64,000 bases of DNA from Candidatus Melainabacteria bacterium (GCA_005110385.1 DUDT01000004.1:86409-150408); one strand, 5' to 3'. Shown: positions 25,209 through 35,283, numbered from the stretch's first letter. A program made the numbers and translations. Notes: generated by a model not told the origin, from the letters alone.

Positions 25209-26900
25209 TTATTTATCTTTATTACAGCTACTTAAATCCTTTTGGTTTCTTTTAAGGGCTTTTTTAACGAGTTTAGGAGCTATATCTTTAATAGTGGAAA
25301 CAGAACCTATACGCTCTCGGGGAAGTATAAATTTTAATTGACCTTGTTCGACTTTCTTATCATGCTTCATTGCTGTGATTAAATCATTTATATCTATATC
25401 CTCTGGAATCTGGTACTCCATTTCAAAGCTTCTCATCAATTCTATAACTTTATTAGTTAAGATTGGGCTGAAAATATCTATCTGCTCTGCTAGGTAACAA
25501 GAGCAGATAATGCCTATAGCTACAGCTTCACCGTGGCTATATCTTTCGTAATTAGTAGCTTCTTCTAAAGCATGACCAAAAGTATGACCTAGATTAAGGT
25601 GCATCCTTATCCCGGATTCACGTTCATCATTAATTACTATATTAGTTTTAATCTGCAAGCAGTGTCTAATGATTTTACTGAGAGTCTCGGGGTCTCGGCT
25701 CATTATCGCTTTATGATTTCTATCAATGTAATTAAAGAAGCTATCATCCTCATCTTCGACGATTAAAGAATCCCATTGATGACCGAGCAGGGCATATTTT
25801 ATAAGCTCACCGAGTCCACTTTTAAATTCTTTATCTGGAAGTGTCTCTAGGTGAGCTACATCAATGAAAACTAAATTGGGTTGATAAAAGGAGCCGACTA
25901 AATTTTTCCCTTCTGGAACGTTAACTCCAGTTTTACCACCAACTGAAGAATCTATCATAGACAGTAGAGTGGTAGGTATCTGAATATAATTAATACCTCT
26001 GTGGTAAGTCGAAGCAGCGAAACCACCCATATCACCAATAACACCACCACCAAGGGTGATGACTGTATCTTTACGTTCAAATTTATGACTAAGTAAGTTC
26101 TGGACTATGATTTGGTAGTTAAAAAAGTCTTTATTTTTTTCACCATCTTCTAGTATTAAAGAATGAACCTCGAAATGATGAGCTAGAACTGATTTCAGGC
26201 GATTTAAATATTGATCTGGTACTCCTACTTGGCTGAGTATAAGTACTTTACGACCAAGATCTAATTTTTTTAAGTTGATTTTCAGTAAATCATCGAAAAG
26301 AATATCGTAAGAGCGAGAACTGCGTGGAATTTCGACGTTTAATCTGCCATAAGCGATTTCTTCTAAATTCAATTCAGAGATTATAAATTTTGCGATACCA
26401 TCTACTGAACGGTTTTGAGTTGAAACCTGTAAGTCTGTATCCATATAAGCATCTTTGCGTGATTCCCATAGATTTATAAGAGTTTCTTTTTGATCAGTGC
26501 CTTTAAGTAAGGGTCTATGAGTCTTATGCTCTACTCTATCTGATATGGTATCTATGTCTGCAAGCAGTGTTATAAGTTTAGATCTCTTGCGGATTAAGTC
26601 TCTATTGTTAGTATCGACTATAGAGCCGCCACCTAAGGCAATCACTAAATTATTACTACTGAAAACTTCATTTAAAGCTCTTTTCTCTACTGCACGAAAA
26701 TAAGTTTCGCCTTCGACTTCGAAGATTTCTTTAACTGTTCTGCCTTCTTGTTTTTCTATATAACCATCTAAATCGATAAACTTACGCCTGAGATACTTCG
26801 CCAATTTAGAGCCGACAGAACTTTTTCCTGCTCCCATAATCCCAGTTAGGGCTATATTCATTTTCGCATCAAACTCTGGCACAGATAACAGCAGGTCCAT
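25209..26900 (-). CDS. aroKB: Bifunctional shikimate kinase / 3-dehydroquinate synthase
   Basis: A fusion of two shikimate-pathway enzymes. Residues about 14-175 are shikimate kinase (P-loop GIMGAGKSSVG, FIDLDGYIEKQEGR, LGGGSIVD, HRPLLKG). Residues about 190-550 are dehydroquinate synthase (LEDGEKNKDF, TLGGGVIGDMGGFAASTYHRG in part, IPTTLLSMIDSSVGGKTGVN in part, HLNLGHTFGHALE for zinc binding). The frame stays open to 27005 but the ATG at 26900 is preferred, since the longer form would run into the divergent hexomutase gene. The two steps are not consecutive in the pathway (steps 2 and 5). A similar AroKB fusion is known in Thermotoga. Confidence 0.9.
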   Translation of the reverse strand: MDLLLSVPEFDAKMNIALTGIMGAGKSSVGSKLAKYLRRKFIDLDGYIEKQEGRTVKEIFEVEGETYFRAVEKRALNEVFSSNNLVIALGGGSIVDTNNRDLIRKRSKLITLLADIDTISDRVEHKTHRPLLKGTDQKETLINLWESRKDAYMDTDLQVSTQNRSVDGIAKFIISELNLEEIAYGRLNVEIPRSSRSYDILFDDLLKINLKKLDLGRKVLILSQVGVPDQYLNRLKSVLAHHFEVHSLILEDGEKNKDFFNYQIIVQNLLSHKFERKDTVITLGGGVIGDMGGFAASTYHRGINYIQIPTTLLSMIDSSVGGKTGVNVPEGKNLVGSFYQPNLVFIDVAHLETLPDKEFKSGLGELIKYALLGHQWDSLIVEDEDDSFFNYIDRNHKAIMSRDPETLSKIIRHCLQIKTNIVINDERESGIRMHLNLGHTFGHALEEATNYERYSHGEAVAIGIICSCYLAEQIDIFSPILTNKVIELMRSFEMEYQIPEDIDINDLITAMKHDKKVEQGQLKFILPRERIGSVSTIKDIAPKLVKKALKRNQKDLSSCNKDK

Positions 26901-26969
26901 TTCTGATTTTCGCACATGAATAAGCTTAAACTCAATGACGTAAGTGCATATCTTTGTTAAAATAAAATT

Positions 26970-28430
26970 ATGCAAGCAATTTCCAAGCCTTCTACTTCTC
27001 ATCAAATACGTTTTGGTACAGATGGATGGCGGGCTTTAATAGCTAAAGAGTTTACTTATGATAATTTAGAGCTTGTTACTAAAGCTATTTCTGCTTATAT
27101 ATTAAAAAACTTTAAAGATGAAAGACCAGTATTTATAGGCTACGATGCAAGATTTCTTGCTGATCAATTCGCTAAATTTTCGGCGAATATATTTAACTCT
27201 TTTGGTATTGATGTAAAGTTTATTGCTGAGCCGATAGCTACTCCAGTTATTGCTTTTGCTGCTCAAGCTGAGCCAAGTTATGGTGCTTTAATGTTCACTG
27301 CGAGCCATAATCCCCCAGAGTACATGGGGATTAAATTTATTCCAGAATATGGAGGACCAGCTTCTGTCGAGATTACTAATGCTATTTTAGAAGAGATAGA
27401 GAATTTCGTATCTGATGAGGCTTATGCTGAAAAGATTATGGCTAAGGCTCACAAAGCTATTGGCTTAAACAGTGCATTCGATGCTAAAAAGCCTTACGTA
27501 AGTTACATTAAGACTGTTATTGACTTTGATTTTCTGCGTAAAGTGAATTCAAATCAGAAAGTTAAAGTTGTATATGACTCACTTCACGGTGTAGGAAAGA
27601 ATTTTGTTAATCTGTTACTTGAAGATGCGGGTTTTGAAGTTATAGCTCTGCATAATACTGTAGATCCTACTTTTGGAGGCTCTTTACCAGATCCTACTGT
27701 AAAACGCTTAGTAGAACTAAAAGAGACTGTTATTAAATCTTTTGCTAATTTGGGTGCTGCTAATGATGGGGATGCTGATAGATTTGCTTTCATTGACGAT
27801 AAGGGAGAGTTCTATCCAGCAAATAAAGTCTTACCTGTAGTCGCTAAATTTCTCTATGAAGAAAAAGGCTTTAGAGGTTCTATAGCAAGAACACTTGCTA
27901 CTACTCATCTTTTTGATGAATTAGCTAAGAAATTTGGTATCGAATGCATAGAAACACCAGTAGGCTTTAAGTGGCTCTGTGATTTAATGCGTAAGCAGGA
28001 TATGCTTATCGTCGCTGAAGAATCAGGTGGTATGAGTATTCATGGTCATATTCCAGAAAAAGATGGCATACTTGCGATTTTATTAACTGCTGAAATTTTG
28101 GCTAGGACTAATAAAACTCTTTCTCAGCTCTGGCAAGAAGTACAGGAGTTTGTTGGTAAGCAGTATTTTTATGACAGATTGGATCTTCATATAGATGGTG
28201 TTCAGAAAGATAATTTTATCGCCGTATTTAAAAATCCTAGTTTTACAGAGATAGCCGATTTTAAAGTAATAAAAGTAGACCTTAAAGAAGGGGTAAAAGT
28301 CTATCTAGATAATGGTTCTTGGTTCTTAGCAAGACCAAGTGGTACAGAAGCTATGTGCAGGGTCTATTTTGAAGGTAACGATAAAGCTGCTTTAGATAAG
28401 TTAGTTAAAGCAGTTGAAGCTTTAGTTTAG
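26970..28430 (+). CDS. Phosphoglucomutase/phosphomannomutase family protein
   Basis: The 486-residue protein belongs to the alpha-D-phosphohexomutase superfamily. It shows RFGTDGWR at the N-terminus, the phosphoserine loop FTASHNPPEYMG (Ser near 111), the magnesium loop NDGDADRFAF near 264, the sugar loop EESGGMS, and the phosphate-binding RPSGTEAMCRVY. It interconverts hexose 1- and 6-phosphates for glycogen, cell wall or polysaccharide synthesis; the sequence alone does not decide between glucose and mannose. It is divergent from aroKB and upstream of a GST gene. Confidence 0.88.
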   Translation: MQAISKPSTSHQIRFGTDGWRALIAKEFTYDNLELVTKAISAYILKNFKDERPVFIGYDARFLADQFAKFSANIFNSFGIDVKFIAEPIATPVIAFAAQAEPSYGALMFTASHNPPEYMGIKFIPEYGGPASVEITNAILEEIENFVSDEAYAEKIMAKAHKAIGLNSAFDAKKPYVSYIKTVIDFDFLRKVNSNQKVKVVYDSLHGVGKNFVNLLLEDAGFEVIALHNTVDPTFGGSLPDPTVKRLVELKETVIKSFANLGAANDGDADRFAFIDDKGEFYPANKVLPVVAKFLYEEKGFRGSIARTLATTHLFDELAKKFGIECIETPVGFKWLCDLMRKQDMLIVAEESGGMSIHGHIPEKDGILAILLTAEILARTNKTLSQLWQEVQEFVGKQYFYDRLDLHIDGVQKDNFIAVFKNPSFTEIADFKVIKVDLKEGVKVYLDNGSWFLARPSGTEAMCRVYFEGNDKAALDKLVKAVEALV

Positions 28431-28469
28431 TGCTTTACTAAACTATAAACTAGGTTTAGAATTTACCTT

Positions 28470-29222
28470 ATGGATAACCAAAACTCAGAAATAGTAAAAC
28501 TTGTTCAGTTCCCTGCCATGTTCGGACTACCGAATGCTAGTCCATATTGTATGAAAGTCGAAACTTTTATGCGTATAGCTGGTATCCCTTACGAAATTAT
28601 TGAGGAAGTTAATCCTTCGAAAGGTCCTAAAGGAAAGCTTCCCTACATTATTCATAAAGGTAAAGAAATAGCAGATTCTACTTTTATATTAGAATATTTA
28701 TCTGCGGAGTTTAATGTTGATTTAGATTCACACCTATCTATTCAAGAAAAAGCAGTCGCTCATTCATTCCAGAGGCTTTTTGAGGAGAGTCTTATCTGGG
28801 TTATGGCTTATAACCGTATGACTGATAACTGGCATGTAATTGAATCAGCTTGGTTTGGTTTTCTGCCCCCAGTCTTGAAAATGTTTTTACCAAGCATGCT
28901 TAAGCAGCAATTTAAATCTAAGCTTATGGCTCAAGGTATTGGCAGGCATTCAAGAAATGAAATTTATCATTATGGTATGAAAGATTTAAGAGCCATCGTA
29001 GATCAGCTTGGTGCTAAACCTTTCTTGATGGGTGATAGAGTTTCTTTAGTGGATACTACTGCTTATGCTTTTGTCTCCAGTCTTTTAATAAATGAATTTA
29101 CATCACCTATAGATGAACTTTCTAAGACGGCTGAAAACTTAAGGGCTTATAGAGATCGTATGCAGAACCTTTACTTTCCAGAGTTGAATTATTCTCGTAG
29201 AGATGATTTAGCTAGCGTATAG
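28470..29222 (+). CDS. Glutathione S-transferase-like protein (metaxin/FAX type)
   Basis: A 250-residue two-domain GST fold. The thioredoxin-like N-terminus is VQFPAMFGLPNASPYCMKVETFM-like (broken here: LPNASPYCMKVETFMRIAG), with GKLPYIIHKGKEIADST. The all-helical C-terminal domain has PFLMGDRVSLVDTTAYAF, a typical GST C-terminal capping motif. Overall it resembles metaxin/failed-axon-connections proteins more than classical GSTs. Function is unknown: a detoxification or binding role. Its stop abuts the ATG of the ABC exporter, so the two may be co-translated. Confidence 0.75.
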   Translation: MDNQNSEIVKLVQFPAMFGLPNASPYCMKVETFMRIAGIPYEIIEEVNPSKGPKGKLPYIIHKGKEIADSTFILEYLSAEFNVDLDSHLSIQEKAVAHSFQRLFEESLIWVMAYNRMTDNWHVIESAWFGFLPPVLKMFLPSMLKQQFKSKLMAQGIGRHSRNEIYHYGMKDLRAIVDQLGAKPFLMGDRVSLVDTTAYAFVSSLLINEFTSPIDELSKTAENLRAYRDRMQNLYFPELNYSRRDDLASV

Positions 29223-30968
29223 ATGTCCTCTAATAAAAAAATATATAAAGAATTGCTGAATATATTGTTTGCTGAGAAGCAGATACTCATGGTTTTTCTT
29301 GCGTATTCGATTTTCATTAGTCTTATTTATCTAGCTGTGCCACTTGGCGCACAGATTATAGTTAATATTATTTCGACTGGCGTTCTTATACAGCCTTTAG
29401 TCATAATCTCCATTGGAGTTTTATTCGGTTTAATTTTTCTTGGTGTTTTAAGAATATTGCAGCTCTATATTACAGAGATATTGCAGAGGAAGATTTTTGC
29501 TAAAATCTCGTGGCAGACGGCTTCTAGATTACTTAAAGTTGCTCAAAAACATCTTTCTGAAGTATATGCGCCAGAATTAGTTAATAGATTTTTTGATACG
29601 GTTACTATACAGAAGTCTCTTACCTTAATACTTTTAGAGGTGCCATCGGCTATTTTACAGATATTAGTTGGTTTAATTATCATGGGAATCTATCATCCTA
29701 TCTTAATTATTTTTGACATTTTTTTAATAGCGGTTATTTTCTTAATTGTAATTCTTGGCTATAAAGGCTTAGAGACTAGTCTTGCAGAATCTAGCTCTAA
29801 ATATAAAGTAGCTTATTGGTTAGAGGAGATCGCTCGCTGTAATGTCGGTTTTAAGATGAATGCTAAAGAGGATTTTCTATTAAATCATCTTGACGAGAAG
29901 ATTCTAAGCTACCTTTCAGATCGTAAGCAGCATTTTAAAGTCATACTTAGGCAGTTCTCAGGCAGTTATTTGTTTGAAGCTTTTGCAAGTGCAGGGGTTT
30001 TATCTATAGGAGCTTGGCTCGTTATTAATGGCAAGATGACACTCGGTCAGTTAGTGGCTTCAGAGATTATTATACTTATGATACTTTCCTCTATAGATAA
30101 GATAGTTCAGAAAATAGAGACTTGGTATGACCTGCTTACAGCGATAGACAAGGTAAGTTACATTAGTAAACTTGGGGTAGAAAAGAAAGATGGTATTTTA
30201 CTTGAGCCTAGTGAAATCGGCTCTGAGATTAAGATTATAGATGTAGATTTTTCATATAATGATTCAGTTAAGGTTTTTAATAAATTAAATATGGAGCTAA
30301 GCTCTGGTGCTAGAGCAAGTTTAGTCGGAGTGAGTGGATCTGGTAAGACCTCCTTAGCTTATATTTTATCTGGTCTCTATGAAATTAATTCAGGGCATAT
30401 TTTTATAGATGGTCGGGATATTCGTTCTATAGATTTAGATAGTTTAAGAACTAGCTTTGCATTAGTAAGTGATTTTAATGAAATCTTCTCTGGGACAGTA
30501 GAAGAGAATATTTTACTCGGGCGTAATGCTTTAGAGAAGGATTCATTAGATAAGGTTATTGATTTACTTGAACTCGAAAGGGATTTAAGAAAGTATCCTA
30601 AAGGGCTTAATACGCAGCTTTTAAGCGAAGGACGTAATATCTCACTTGGGCAGAGGCAGAGAATACTTATAGCAAGATCAATTATCGGTAATCCACAGCT
30701 CCTCATTCTAGATGAGGCTTTCGGTGGCATGGATCAAATGACTAAGCTTAAGATTATTAATAAGATCTTTGATCTAAGAAATCCTTGGACTATTCTGAAT
30801 ATCACTCATGACGCAGAAGTAGTGGCTAGAACTAAAGAGATTTTTCTATTAGAAGATGGTGCTATTAAAGAAAAAGGCTTAATAGATGACCTTTCAAATG
30901 ATACTAAATCTGCATTCTCGCAGCTTTTCCCTGAGCTCGCTAAATTTAAAATAAGGGAGGCTAATTAA
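29223..30968 (+). CDS. ABC exporter (membrane and ATPase domains), type I secretion-like
   Basis: The 581-residue protein has an N-terminal six-helix membrane domain (about 20-300) and a C-terminal ATPase with Walker A GVSGSGKT (near 369), signature ISLGQRQ (near 472; variant of LSGGQ) and Walker B LLILDEAFGGMD (near 493). There is no peptidase C39 domain. The next gene is an HlyD-family adaptor one base downstream, and a TolC-family gene lies nearby, so this is probably the inner-membrane pump of a tripartite exporter. The start codon follows the GST stop directly. The substrate is unknown. Confidence 0.85.
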   Translation: MSSNKKIYKELLNILFAEKQILMVFLAYSIFISLIYLAVPLGAQIIVNIISTGVLIQPLVIISIGVLFGLIFLGVLRILQLYITEILQRKIFAKISWQTASRLLKVAQKHLSEVYAPELVNRFFDTVTIQKSLTLILLEVPSAILQILVGLIIMGIYHPILIIFDIFLIAVIFLIVILGYKGLETSLAESSSKYKVAYWLEEIARCNVGFKMNAKEDFLLNHLDEKILSYLSDRKQHFKVILRQFSGSYLFEAFASAGVLSIGAWLVINGKMTLGQLVASEIIILMILSSIDKIVQKIETWYDLLTAIDKVSYISKLGVEKKDGILLEPSEIGSEIKIIDVDFSYNDSVKVFNKLNMELSSGARASLVGVSGSGKTSLAYILSGLYEINSGHIFIDGRDIRSIDLDSLRTSFALVSDFNEIFSGTVEENILLGRNALEKDSLDKVIDLLELERDLRKYPKGLNTQLLSEGRNISLGQRQRILIARSIIGNPQLLILDEAFGGMDQMTKLKIINKIFDLRNPWTILNITHDAEVVARTKEIFLLEDGAIKEKGLIDDLSNDTKSAFSQLFPELAKFKIREAN

Positions 30969-30969
30969 T

Positions 30970-32307
30970 ATGAGGTCTTTAGCTAGTATTGAAACCCCTT
31001 TTATTTTAAAAACCTTTGCCTATGTAATTGGTGCTGTTTTCTTTGTTGCTTTTATTTCTCTGTTTTTGCCTTGGCGGCAGACTATTACTGGAGTTGGTAA
31101 GGTTACAGTGTTTTCCCCGATGAATAGACCGCAGTTAGTGCAGTCTCAGATCAGCGGTAAAATCGTTAATATCTCTATTCATGAAGGTGACTGGGTCGAG
31201 CGAGGTCAGCTTTTAATTGAGCTAGAGGAATTAGAAGAGAAATTTTTAGATAAGTCTCAGTTAAAGCGTTTACAGGGACAGCGCTTAGCTTATTTAGATA
31301 AACGTAATGCTATCGAAAGGTTAATTAATACTCTAGAAAGGCAGATAAATTCTTTACTTAGAGTTCAGTCAGCGACGGTACCTAATGCTGGAATAGAAAT
31401 TAGACAGACAGAGGATAAGCAAATAGCAAGCCAGCAAAAGCTTAGAGCTGCTGAACAGAATTTTAAAACGGCACAGTTGAATTTTTCTCGTAGTGAAAAA
31501 CTCTATGAAAAAGGTTTAAGCTCTAGAAGAGATTTTGAATTAGCTGAATTAGCTTTAGTGAAGTCTAGATCAGAATATGAGGCTTCTACTGCTGAACTCA
31601 ACATCGCTGGTAGAGATATAACTCAATCACGTTTTAGTTATGATAAGGTTTCAGCAGAGGCTGCTTTAAAGGTACAAGAAGCAGAAGCTAAGCTAGCTCA
31701 GTCTTTTGAGAAATTAGCTGACATTAATAGTGAGATTTTTAAGTTAGATATTAACTTAGCTAATATGGAAAGTAGAATTACACAGCGTAAGATATACGCT
31801 CCAGCCGATGGTCAGATAGTAAGGCTAAAGGTTCTAGGTCAAGGTGAGACGGTTAAATCTGGCTCTGATCTATTAACTATAGTGCCTAAAACTTCAGATC
31901 AAGCTGTAGAACTGTATATCTCTGATGTTTTCGCCCCACTTATAAATACAGGCAGGGAAGTGCGTTTACAGTTTTCGGGTTTTCCAGCTTTACAGTTCTC
32001 TGGCTGGCCTACTGTAGCTTTAGGCACTTTTCCTGGAATAGTAAAAGTTATAGATGCTAATGCTAATGAGGAAGGTGAATATAGGATTTTAGTTCAACCT
32101 GATTATAAAAGGATAAATTCTAAAAAAGATAAGCCTTGGCCTGATAATAGCTTTCTTAGACCAGGTTCTAATGTAGTGGGTTGGGTAATATTAGATGAAG
32201 TACCAGTTTGGTATGAATTCTGGCGTATCCTAAATGGTTTTCCTCCGACTATGATTAGTAATCCAGCTAAATCTACTTATAAGAGGAAAATTCCTAAGGT
32301 TGGATAA
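30970..32307 (+). CDS. HlyD-family periplasmic adaptor protein
   Basis: A 445-residue membrane fusion protein with one N-terminal membrane segment (about 15-37), a lipoyl half-motif (VQSQISGKIVNISIHEGDWVERGQ in part), a long coiled-coil hairpin (about 90-250) and the second lipoyl half (IYAPADGQIVRLKVLGQGE in part). The beta-barrel/C-terminal domain follows (VELYISDVFAPL, LRPGSNVVGWVILDE). It links the ABC pump to an outer membrane channel. A GGGAGG ribosome binding site lies about 10 bases upstream, inside the end of the ABC gene. Confidence 0.88.
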   Translation: MRSLASIETPFILKTFAYVIGAVFFVAFISLFLPWRQTITGVGKVTVFSPMNRPQLVQSQISGKIVNISIHEGDWVERGQLLIELEELEEKFLDKSQLKRLQGQRLAYLDKRNAIERLINTLERQINSLLRVQSATVPNAGIEIRQTEDKQIASQQKLRAAEQNFKTAQLNFSRSEKLYEKGLSSRRDFELAELALVKSRSEYEASTAELNIAGRDITQSRFSYDKVSAEAALKVQEAEAKLAQSFEKLADINSEIFKLDINLANMESRITQRKIYAPADGQIVRLKVLGQGETVKSGSDLLTIVPKTSDQAVELYISDVFAPLINTGREVRLQFSGFPALQFSGWPTVALGTFPGIVKVIDANANEEGEYRILVQPDYKRINSKKDKPWPDNSFLRPGSNVVGWVILDEVPVWYEFWRILNGFPPTMISNPAKSTYKRKIPKVG

Positions 32308-32333
32308 GGTTTTTATTGTGCGAGCGGCCCTGT

Positions 32334-33023
32334 TTAAGTTTTAATAATAACCTTGCTCAAACAATTTAACGATTTGCTTAGGATTCTAATTTGAGGATCT
32401 AAATCGACTTTAAGTTCTTCACAGAACTTTTTCCAACTATTAATGATGTCATTTAAAAAATGTGGTTTAGTCAAAATTAATTTAATACCCAGAAGAGTTG
32501 AATCTAGGTTCATATCTGTGCAAAGTTTATTAATATTCTGAATAACATGATTCAGAATATTAGATTCAGGTTCAGACGTGGGTTTATTAATTAAAATTAA
32601 ATTCGTTAAAAAACTAGCTAGTTCATTTGAGAGTTTTTTAGGATTTTTGTTTGAGATTTTTTGATGAAGTAGCCGATGTAAATTTCTAGAAACATAATGT
32701 ATATCTAATCCTAGTCTAGAAAATTTTTCATCCTTATGTAACTCTTTCAGAAGATTGTAAAGTTCTGGGTAAGTTTTTTTAATATTAAGATTAAGCAGAG
32801 TTAGAGTATCTAGAGGTCTAGAAAGCAACTTTGTAAAAATATCTATGCCTTGATCTAAATGTTTAGATGAAAGAAAATCAATTAAAAATTGACTCAATGC
32901 TTGCTTGAAAGATTCTTTAGCTAGAGTACTGGGTGTCCCTGCTGAGCCATTTTTACTACTTCCTATACTTTGTAGTATATTAATCCCAATCAATTCTTTT
33001 ATCCCAACTCCAAAAAGTTCCAT
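32334..33023 (-). CDS. Hypothetical protein between HlyD and TolC genes
   Basis: A 229-residue, Leu/Lys/Ile-rich, all-helical protein without signal peptide or membrane helix (LNLNIKKTYPELYNLLKELH, ILSKSLNCLSKVIIKT). It is on the opposite strand between the adaptor and the TolC-family gene. I do not recognise it. It could be an exported substrate or regulator of the exporter, judging only by position. Confidence 0.5.
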   Translation of the reverse strand: MELFGVGIKELIGINILQSIGSSKNGSAGTPSTLAKESFKQALSQFLIDFLSSKHLDQGIDIFTKLLSRPLDTLTLLNLNIKKTYPELYNLLKELHKDEKFSRLGLDIHYVSRNLHRLLHQKISNKNPKKLSNELASFLTNLILINKPTSEPESNILNHVIQNINKLCTDMNLDSTLLGIKLILTKPHFLNDIINSWKKFCEELKVDLDPQIRILSKSLNCLSKVIIKT

Positions 33024-33161
33024 GTGAAGATTTTATCTTGATTTGGAAATAAATCGTATCACATATGAGGTATTTGATGGAAGAAGCAATTAGTTAATTG
33101 CTGATAATAAATTAGCTAAATGTTTCATTGATTGATCTATAATCGAGGTTTAGATAAGTAT

Positions 33162-34691
33162 ATGGCGCATATTCTTTTAGTTTTATTTTGTTTATTTTTC
33201 TCACAGCAAGTTTTTTCTAAAAAAACTATGCAGCCACTAAAGCTTAACGCTAACTTTCTTGAAGAAATAGATTTTCAAGAAAATTTTAATTTATATAATT
33301 CTGGACTTTTGTTTACTGAAGCTGCGCGCAAGCCTCATAGTGAAAATATCATCTGGGATAAGCTGGAATTTCAAGATTTCCTAAAGCTAGTCAGTGAGAA
33401 CCATCCACAGATTTTACAAGCTAAACTTAAGCGTAATCAAGCTAATGCTAAGCGCTTAGAAACCCAAGGTGCTTTCGATCCTTCGCTAAATTCTAAAAAC
33501 TCTTATAATATTTATAATAGTTCATCTGATCCGGGTAAGGAGCAGGAGGCTTTCACCTCTTCTAATAGTTTAGATATTTTAACTCGCTATGGAGCGAAGT
33601 TATCGGCTGGAGCTAAGTTTGCAGAAGGGGATATTAAGACACCTCTTTCTCCGACTGGCTCTGGTGGCGAATATTTTATAGAAGCACAGATACCACTTTT
33701 AAGAGATGCTATTTATAACTCAAAAAATATTAAAGAAAAAAGTGCGATTTTAAATGAAGCAATAGCCGATTTAACTCTATATCGTAAACAGTTAGATGTT
33801 TTGCAGAAAGCGAGTGAATTGTATTGGAAATGGTACGCTAGTTTTAAAGTTCTTGAAGTTGAGAATCATCTGGTGGATTTAATTACAGAGCAGAGTGATT
33901 TCGTGAAAGCTCAAGTGGAGTATGGGAATCTTGCGCAGCTTGCTTATATAGAAGTGAGTACTGAATTACAGAAAAGACTCTTTAAAAGAGCTAAGGCTGA
34001 AAGGGAGGCACAGGAGATGTCCCTTGCTTTAGCTAACTATTTATGGCTAGAAAGTGGCGAACCCTTGGGTTTATTTGCTAAGGATCAGGTGCCTAATGTT
34101 AAAGAAGAAATCGCTCAAGGCTTAGTTCTGGAAAATATAAATGAAGCTAAATTAAAAGCCTTGAAATTTAGACCAGAGTTTAAAGCCATAAATTTATCTA
34201 AAGATATAGCTATTCTGGAACGTAAATTTGCGAAAAACCAAATGCTGCCTGAATTAGACTTTTTTATTAATCAAGGAGTAGAGACTGGTGAGGATAGTAT
34301 AGGACCTACTACTGCTGCTGGCGTGAATTTATCTATCCCCTTAAGAGTCAGAACTGGACAGGGTTTAAAGAAACAGGCTGAATTGAGTTTACAGTCTTTA
34401 AATCTTGCGAGCAGGGAATTAATGCAGAATGTAATTTTAGAGCTTGAGAACGCTGTCTCTGAACTAGAACAGAGTAAAGCTAAAACTAAATTCGCTAAAG
34501 AAAGTTTAATCTTAGCGAACCAGCTTTTCGAGGGTGAATCTGAAAAATTTAAATTAGGCGACAGCACTTTATTTTTAGTAATTAGAAGACAGAGGGCTAT
34601 GGCTGAAGCTAATATTCAGTATTATAAAGCTTTTGCTGATTACAGAACAGCGGAGCAGGTTTTTAAGTTTTTACAGGGTGAGTTGATTTAA
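33162..34691 (+). CDS. TolC-family outer membrane channel protein
   Basis: About 509 residues from the ATG at 33162, chosen because MAHILLVLFCLFFSQQVFS is a good signal peptide; an upstream TTG adds only ten unlikely residues. The body shows the two-fold helical repeat of outer membrane efflux proteins: SENHPQILQAKLKRNQANAK, PLLRDAIYNSKN, YWKWYASFKVLE, and in the second half EARLKALKFRPEFKAINLS-like and LELENAVSELEQSKAKTKFA. It forms the trimeric outer membrane tunnel for the ABC/HlyD exporter. The last 61 bp are duplicated at 35346-35406, beyond an ORF6N gene. Confidence 0.85.
   Translation: MAHILLVLFCLFFSQQVFSKKTMQPLKLNANFLEEIDFQENFNLYNSGLLFTEAARKPHSENIIWDKLEFQDFLKLVSENHPQILQAKLKRNQANAKRLETQGAFDPSLNSKNSYNIYNSSSDPGKEQEAFTSSNSLDILTRYGAKLSAGAKFAEGDIKTPLSPTGSGGEYFIEAQIPLLRDAIYNSKNIKEKSAILNEAIADLTLYRKQLDVLQKASELYWKWYASFKVLEVENHLVDLITEQSDFVKAQVEYGNLAQLAYIEVSTELQKRLFKRAKAEREAQEMSLALANYLWLESGEPLGLFAKDQVPNVKEEIAQGLVLENINEAKLKALKFRPEFKAINLSKDIAILERKFAKNQMLPELDFFINQGVETGEDSIGPTTAAGVNLSIPLRVRTGQGLKKQAELSLQSLNLASRELMQNVILELENAVSELEQSKAKTKFAKESLILANQLFEGESEKFKLGDSTLFLVIRRQRAMAEANIQYYKAFADYRTAEQVFKFLQGELI
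34631..34691 (+). repeat. 3' end of the tolC gene, left copy of a 61-bp direct repeat
   Basis: The last 20 codons and stop of the TolC-family gene. They match 35346-35406 at 58 of 61 positions, and the three differences are all at third codon positions (ACA/ACG, AAG/AAA, GAG/GAA) and silent. Confidence 0.9.
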
Positions 34692-34713
34692 TGACATTAA
34701 GATTTTTGAATCA

Positions 34714-35283
34714 CTAGATATTAAAACCTATTTTTTTATTAGAGGCTTTATCGGGAAGGATCATGCTTTTAATTACAGCTATAACATCTTTTATTTGACT
34801 ATCATGCTCAGAGAGCTTTTCTTCGATATTATTAATTTTCTTGGCTAAGTCTTGGTTAGTGGCTAACATTGAACGCATTTTAGTAAATGCTCTTACTATT
34901 TGTATGCTTGTGTGGACAGCAACTTCACTATTTAAAATGGAGGCTAGCATAATAGCACCATGTTCTGTAAAGGCATTAGGATTTGAATTAGAGTATTTCA
35001 ACTTATTAAATCTCTGAAAATTTATAAGTAATTTATTTTTTTCTTCTTTGGCTAATCTAAACATAAAATCAGAGGGAAAGCGGTTTTGATTGCGTTTAAC
35101 CTGCTCATTTAGTCTCTTGGTGGTAACTCCATACAAACTAGCAATATCACTATCTATTAGGACATTCTGTCCCCTCAATTCAATTATTAAGTCTTCTATG
35201 GATAAGACTATATCTAATTTTGATTGATCTAGAATTTTAGATTTATTGGGCATGATTTTTAAGTGGTCGCAAACTGCGACCAC
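34714..35283 (-). CDS. ORF6N-domain (phage-type) DNA-binding protein
   Basis: A 189-residue protein. Residues about 12-105 are an ORF6N domain: IEDLIIELRGQNVLIDSDIA (part), LYGVTTKRLNEQVKRN, RFPSDFMFRLAKEE, NAFTEHGAIMLASIL. The C-terminal part is a helix/coiled coil (NNIEEKLSEHDSQIKDVIAVI). ORF6N/KilA-N domain proteins are common in phages and islands and are thought to bind DNA or act in anti-repression. An internal ATG at residue 11 is also possible. It is the only gene between the two tolC 3' copies. Confidence 0.85.
   Translation of the reverse strand: MVAVCDHLKIMPNKSKILDQSKLDIVLSIEDLIIELRGQNVLIDSDIASLYGVTTKRLNEQVKRNQNRFPSDFMFRLAKEEKNKLLINFQRFNKLKYSNSNPNAFTEHGAIMLASILNSEVAVHTSIQIVRAFTKMRSMLATNQDLAKKINNIEEKLSEHDSQIKDVIAVIKSMILPDKASNKKIGFNI

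Noticed and set aside
32317..32332. TGTGCGAGCGGCCCTG after the HlyD gene as another copy of the palindromic repeat
   Set aside because: Only about 13 of 15 bases match one arm end and the core is absent; could be chance.
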